From Roseateles asaccharophilus (GTDB lineage: Bacteria; Pseudomonadota; Gammaproteobacteria; Burkholderiales; Burkholderiaceae_C): 64,000 nucleotides of DNA. Where the stretch lies: NCBI RefSeq assembly GCF_004362405.1, contig NZ_SNXE01000004.1, positions 285,964 to 349,963 on the forward strand, in the 5' to 3' direction. The notes under the pieces are model-generated. The model searched no databases, had not been told where the DNA came from, and saw only the letters and a list, made by a program, of their open reading frames with translations. Position 1 is the stretch's first letter, and each line of letters begins with the position of its first letter. Position numbers and translations under genes: made by a program. Below are positions 60,097 to 64,000 of the stretch, one piece after another.

Positions 60097-61545
60097 TCAG
60101 CGTTCCGGCGCAATCTGCTCCGCGTACTCGTACAGCGCACCCAGGATGTCCTGGCCGCGCTCGTCGTCCTCGGCCAGGTTCTCGCTGAGGGCGTCGATGC
60201 GCTCGAAGAAGGCACTCAGGGTCTGGGCACCGCCCTCCCCGTCCAGCAAGCGCGCGGCGCGGTGGGCCTGCCAGCGCTCGCGCTCCTGGGCATTCAGGGT
60301 CTCGGGGTGGTTGCGGGCGCGCCAGCGGAACACCAGCTCGTCCAGACGGGCATCGGCAAAGGCCAGACGGCCCTGGGCCGCACGCTGGCCCAGTTGCTCG
60401 GGCGGCAGCTCGCGCACGCGCTGCAGGGCGCGGCGGTCGTCGTTGCTCAGGAAGCCGCCGTAGAGATCCTCGTCCACATCCAGGGACGGCAGGGGCTCGC
60501 GCTGGAAGACCTCGGCCCAGAGCCCGGCCAGGGCGGCGCCGCGCTCGGCCAGGGTCTGGGCGTGGGCCAGGCCCTGGGCCATGTCCAGCCCCCAGCGCTC
60601 GGCCATGGCCGGCGAGAGGGTCTTGAGGTTGCCGATCACCACCGGCGACTTGTTGATGTGGATGGTCTTGATGGGCAGGCGGCTCACGCCCTCGGGCAGG
60701 GCATCCTGCTTGCTGAACATGCGCAGGCGGATGCTGGCCGCATCCAGGCCGAAGAGCTCCTGCGGATCCACCGACAGGTCCCAGACGATCAGCTCGTTCT
60801 TGTTGGTCGGATGCGGAGCCAGGGGCCAGACCAGGGCGATGCAGCCGCGCTCCGGGCCATACATGCCCGAGACATGCAAAAAGGGCTTGCCCATGCCGAT
60901 CTCGGCCTGCACGGCTTCCTTCTTGCGCAGCTTCAGGCAGAACTCGAAGAGCTTGGGCTGCTTCTCGCGCAGCAGCCGGGCCAGGGCGATGGTGGCGCGC
61001 ACGTCCGAGAGCGCATCGTGCGCCGCCTCGTGGCTCAGGCCATTGGCCGCGGTCAGGTGCTCCAGCTTGAAGCTGGGGCGGCCGTTCTCGTGGCGGGGCC
61101 AGTGGATGCCCTCGGGGCGCAGGGCGTAGGCGCAGCGCACCACATCCAGCAGATCCCAGCGGCCGCAGCCGTTCTGCCACTCGCGGGCATAGGGGTCGAT
61201 CAGATTGCGCCAGAAGAGGTGGCGGGTCACCTCGTCGTCGAAGCGGATGGTGTTGTAACCCAGGCCCACCGTGCCGGGCAGGGACAGGGCCTGCTCGATG
61301 GCCGCGGCGAACTCGTGCTCGGGCAGGCCCTGGGCCAGACAGGTCTGGGGCAGGATGCCGGTGAGCAGGCAGGACTCGGGGTCCGGCAGATAGTCATCGG
61401 CCGGGCGGCAGTAGATCATCAGGGGCTCGCCGATCTCATTGAGCTCGGCATCGGTGCGCAGGCCGGCAAACTGGGCCGGGCGGTCGCGGCGCGGCACGCG
61501 GCCAAAGGTCTCGTAGTCGTGCCAAAAGAAGGAAAACTCTTGCAT
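60097..61545 (-). CDS. sbcB: Exodeoxyribonuclease I
   Basis: SbcB digests single-stranded DNA 3' to 5' and acts in recombination and repair. The 482-residue product has the DEDD exonuclease Exo I motif FFWHDYETFGRVPRRDRPAQ at the N-terminus, with Asp and Glu at the metal site, GYNTIRFDDEVTRHLFWRNL in the middle, and HEAAHDALSDVRATIAL with the last catalytic residues near 184. The C-terminal SH3-like and helical domains complete a standard length. It is divergent from the penicillin-binding protein gene. Confidence 0.96.
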   Translation of the reverse strand: MQEFSFFWHDYETFGRVPRRDRPAQFAGLRTDAELNEIGEPLMIYCRPADDYLPDPESCLLTGILPQTCLAQGLPEHEFAAAIEQALSLPGTVGLGYNTIRFDDEVTRHLFWRNLIDPYAREWQNGCGRWDLLDVVRCAYALRPEGIHWPRHENGRPSFKLEHLTAANGLSHEAAHDALSDVRATIALARLLREKQPKLFEFCLKLRKKEAVQAEIGMGKPFLHVSGMYGPERGCIALVWPLAPHPTNKNELIVWDLSVDPQELFGLDAASIRLRMFSKQDALPEGVSRLPIKTIHINKSPVVIGNLKTLSPAMAERWGLDMAQGLAHAQTLAERGAALAGLWAEVFQREPLPSLDVDEDLYGGFLSNDDRRALQRVRELPPEQLGQRAAQGRLAFADARLDELVFRWRARNHPETLNAQERERWQAHRAARLLDGEGGAQTLSAFFERIDALSENLAEDDERGQDILGALYEYAEQIAPER

Positions 61546-61640
61546 GGCGGCACGATAACCGATAGCCGGGGGTGCGCAGTGGCCCTGTCAGCCGCCCTGG
61601 TCATAATGGCCGCTTCGCCATTGCCCCTGCGACGCTGCTC

Positions 61641-63938
61641 TTGAACCTCTTTTCCCGCCTGCTGGCCCTGGTGCCCGAGCACCGCCGCGGCATGGTGCGC
61701 CGCCTGCTGATCATCGCCGGCGCCGGCTTCGCCGGCCTGGTGCTGCTGCTGGCCACGGCCGCGGTGCTGATCTACCCCACCCTGCCCGACCTCTCCGAGC
61801 TGACGGACTACCGGCCCAAGCAACCGCTGCGCGTCTACACGGCCGATGGCGTGCAGATCGGCGAATTCGGCGCCGAGCGCCGCCGCTACCTGCCCCTGGA
61901 CCAGATCCCCAAGAGCATGCAGGACGCCCTGCTGGCCATCGAGGACACGCAGTTCTACGAGCACGGCGGCCTGTCCTACACCGGCATTGCACGCGCCGCC
62001 CTGAGCAATCTCTTCAGCGCGCGCAGCCAGGGCGCCTCCACCATCACCCAGCAGCTGGCGCGCGACTTCTACCTCACCAAGAAAAAGCTCTACAGCCGCA
62101 AGTTCATCGAGATGCTGCTCACGCTCAAGATGGAGCGCACCCTGAGCAAGCAGCAGATCCTCGAGATCTATATGAACCAGATCTATCTGGGTCAGAGGGC
62201 CTATGGCTTCGAGGCCGCCGCGCGCGTGTACTTCGGCAAGAGCCTGCAGGCGCTCAGCATCGCCGAGACGGCCATGCTGGCCGGCTTGCCCCAGAACCCC
62301 ATCTATGCCAACCCGGCCAACAACCCCACGCGGGCAGCAAGGCGGCAGCGCGTGGTGCTGCAGCGCATGCACGAGGTGGGCCTGATCGACGCGGCCCAGC
62401 TGGAGGCGGCCAAGGCCGAGAAGCTACACATCCGCAGCGCCCAAGACCCGCGCCTGCACGCCGAGTTCGTGGCCGAGATGGTGCGCCAGCAGATCCACGC
62501 CCAGTATGGCGACGAGGCCTACACCCTGGGACTGCAGGTCTTCACCACCTTGGAGTCGGGCGAACAGGCCGCGGCCTACCGCGGCCTGCGCCGCAGCCTG
62601 ATGGAGCATGAGCGCCGCAAGCCCTACCGCGGGCCCGAAGGCCGGATCACCCTGCCCGCCCATGAGCTTGACCGCGATGCAGCCATCGCCAAGGCCTTGT
62701 CCGAGCACCCGGACAATGACGATCTGCGCGCTGCCGTGGTCACCGAGGCCTCGCCCACCAAGGTGCTGGCCAGCCTGCAGAGTGGCGAGGACATCAGCAT
62801 CAGCGGCGAGGGCCTGCGCGCCGCCGCCAGCGCCCTGAGCCCCAAGGCCAAGGCCGAGCTGCGCCTGGCGCCGGGCGCCATCATCCGGGTGCTGCGTGGC
62901 GTGCCCAGCAAGACCGATCCCAAGGGGGCCTGGGTCATCACCCAGCTGCCCGAGGCCGAGGGCGCCCTGGTGGCCCTGGAGCCCGGCAGCGGCCGGGTGC
63001 GCGCCCTGGTGGGCGGCTTCGACTTCGCCAAGAACCAGTTCAACCACGCCACCCAGGCCTGGCGCCAGCCGGGCTCCAGCTTCAAGCCCTTTGTCTACTC
63101 GGCGGCGCTGGAACAGGGCATCACCCCGGCCACCGTGGTGGAAGACGCGCCCATCGTGATCGGCGACTGGGCGCCCAAGAACTCGGACGGGCAGTTCGAT
63201 GGCCCCATGAGCGTGCGCCAGGCTCTGGCCAAGTCCAAGAACATGGTCACCATCCGCGTGCTGCAGCAGCTGGGCCCGGGCACCGTGCGCGACTGGGCGG
63301 CCCGCTTCGGCCTGGATGCCGAGAAGCAGCCCGACAACCTGACCCTGACCCTGGGTGCGGGCGCCGTCACGCCCATGCAGATGGCCAGCGCCTATGCGGT
63401 GTTTGCCAATGGCGGCCACCTGCTCAAGGCCAGCCTCATCGCCAAGGTGGTGGACGCGAAAGGCCAGCTGCTTTACGAGGCCACGACCGAGAGTCCCAAC
63501 GAAGAAAACCGCGTGATCTCCTCCCGCAATGCCTTTGTGACCAGCAGCCTGCTTCAGGAAGTCACGCGCAGCGGAACGGCCGCACGTGCCAGCGCGGCCC
63601 TGCGCCGCGGCGATATCTACGGCAAGACCGGCACCACCAATGACGCGGTAGACGCCTGGTTTGCAGGTTTTCACCCCACCCTGGTGGCCGTGGTCTGGAT
63701 GGGCTATGACCAGCCGCGCAGTCTGGGCGAGCGCGAGTCCGGCGGCGGCCTGGCCCTGCCCGCTTGGGTGGAGCTGATGGCCGAGGCGCTCAAGGGCGTG
63801 CCGGTGCGCGAGCTGCCACCGACCGACGGCGTGGTGCCGCAAGCCGGTGACTGGGTCTTCGAAGAGTACGCCGGCGAGGCGGGCATCCCAATGCTGAGCC
63901 CGCCCGCCCAGCCCGGCGCAGCGGCCAGCTCGCCCTGA
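61641..63938 (+). CDS. mrcA: Penicillin-binding protein 1A
   Basis: A bifunctional murein synthase of the inner membrane. An N-terminal membrane anchor (LLIIAGAGFAGLVLLLATAA) is followed by the transglycosylase domain with catalytic Glu101 in AIEDTQFYEHGG, then ASTITQQLARDFYL, and the transpeptidase domain with the Ser479-x-x-Lys482 motif in GSSFKPFVYSAAL, a Ser-Lys-Asn motif, and Lys662-Thr-Gly in YGKTGTTND. With a TTG start at 61641 it is 765 residues; an ATG at 61692 (MVRRLLIIAG) is an equally credible start. A Pro/Ala-rich tail ends the protein. Confidence 0.94.
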   Translation: MNLFSRLLALVPEHRRGMVRRLLIIAGAGFAGLVLLLATAAVLIYPTLPDLSELTDYRPKQPLRVYTADGVQIGEFGAERRRYLPLDQIPKSMQDALLAIEDTQFYEHGGLSYTGIARAALSNLFSARSQGASTITQQLARDFYLTKKKLYSRKFIEMLLTLKMERTLSKQQILEIYMNQIYLGQRAYGFEAAARVYFGKSLQALSIAETAMLAGLPQNPIYANPANNPTRAARRQRVVLQRMHEVGLIDAAQLEAAKAEKLHIRSAQDPRLHAEFVAEMVRQQIHAQYGDEAYTLGLQVFTTLESGEQAAAYRGLRRSLMEHERRKPYRGPEGRITLPAHELDRDAAIAKALSEHPDNDDLRAAVVTEASPTKVLASLQSGEDISISGEGLRAAASALSPKAKAELRLAPGAIIRVLRGVPSKTDPKGAWVITQLPEAEGALVALEPGSGRVRALVGGFDFAKNQFNHATQAWRQPGSSFKPFVYSAALEQGITPATVVEDAPIVIGDWAPKNSDGQFDGPMSVRQALAKSKNMVTIRVLQQLGPGTVRDWAARFGLDAEKQPDNLTLTLGAGAVTPMQMASAYAVFANGGHLLKASLIAKVVDAKGQLLYEATTESPNEENRVISSRNAFVTSSLLQEVTRSGTAARASAALRRGDIYGKTGTTNDAVDAWFAGFHPTLVAVVWMGYDQPRSLGERESGGGLALPAWVELMAEALKGVPVRELPPTDGVVPQAGDWVFEEYAGEAGIPMLSPPAQPGAAASSP

Positions 63939-63966
63939 GCTTGCCGGAGCACGTCGAGCCGCAGGA

Positions 63967-64000
63967 TCAGCGCTTGCGGACGACGACCGAGCCGATGGAG
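63967..64000 (-). CDS. Possible C-terminus of a gene running off the right edge
   Basis: On the minus strand a reading frame ends at TGA (63969-63967) after the residues SIGSVVVRKR. Only about ten codons lie in the window, so no family can be named. The basic ending and convergent orientation with mrcA make a real gene plausible but unproven. Confidence 0.3.
   Translation of the reverse strand, partial: SIGSVVVRKR

Overview
The window is a contiguous piece of a high-GC chromosome from a Betaproteobacterium. The gene orders trmJ-cysE, pyrG-kdsA-(DUF1330)-eno-ftsB and rimP-nusA-infB-rbfA-truB-typA, together with the protein sequences, point to the order Burkholderiales, probably the Rubrivivax/Roseateles/Leptothrix side. 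That placement is inference from gene order and sequence feel, not from a database search. I see no phage, insertion sequence, integrase or CRISPR array. Almost all of the window is core or near-core genome, and the accessory parts are small.

Layout. 1-8.5 kb: the start of pmbA (runs off the left edge) divergent from yjgA-mogA-slyD; trmJ-cysE on the minus strand; suhB; mutS with a coupled alpha/beta hydrolase. 8.5-16.4 kb: pyrG, kdsA, a DUF1330 protein, eno and ftsB, followed by a compact set for pyridine nucleotide salvage (PnuC transporter, NadR-type kinase, lipoprotein 5'-nucleotidase). 16.4-22 kb: hslO with a gamma-carbonic anhydrase, a ferritin-like DUF455 protein, an EamA transporter, an unannotated 54-residue small protein, and a divergent pair of Lrp-type regulator and class III transaminase. 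22-31.4 kb is the most accessory part: a chemoreceptor, an orphan periplasmic binding protein, two short unknown genes, a DUF2157 membrane protein, an aldehyde dehydrogenase, an EamA exporter, a succinylglutamate desuccinylase-like protein and a DsbA-type protein. 31.5-39 kb: rdgC, a DEAD-box helicase, ogt, dusA, an ExoD protein, a small membrane protein, a 3-hydroxyisobutyryl-CoA hydrolase-like gene and a third EamA gene. 39-47.7 kb: the translation operon read rimP to typA on the minus strand. 47.9-52.8 kb: fabI, an arginine/lysine/ornithine decarboxylase, an NfeD/SPFH pair and tRNA-Ser(GGA). 52.8-58 kb: a complete branched-chain 2-oxoacid dehydrogenase operon (bkdA1, bkdA2, bkdB, E3). 58-64 kb: a PAS-GGDEF protein with a ruined active-site signature, a second orphan binding protein, sbcB, and penicillin-binding protein 1A.

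How genes work together. The nucleotidase, PnuC and the kinase can form a route from periplasmic NAD/NMN to nicotinamide riboside to cytoplasmic NMN. The bkd operon and the 3-hydroxyisobutyryl-CoA hydrolase-like gene both fit valine/branched-chain amino acid breakdown, although they are 20 kb apart. The transaminase and aldehyde dehydrogenase would suit amine or beta-alanine/GABA metabolism. The rimP-typA block builds and starts ribosomes.

The signals that stand out beyond ordinary annotation are the cysteine-tailed kinase in the salvage block, the small membrane-type ORF at 19.9 kb, two solute-binding proteins with no transporter partners, the degenerate GGDEF protein, an FNR/Anr-like box near the chemoreceptor, and several strong inverted repeats in leaders and divergent intergenic regions. 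I found no clear defence or toxin system and do not claim one.
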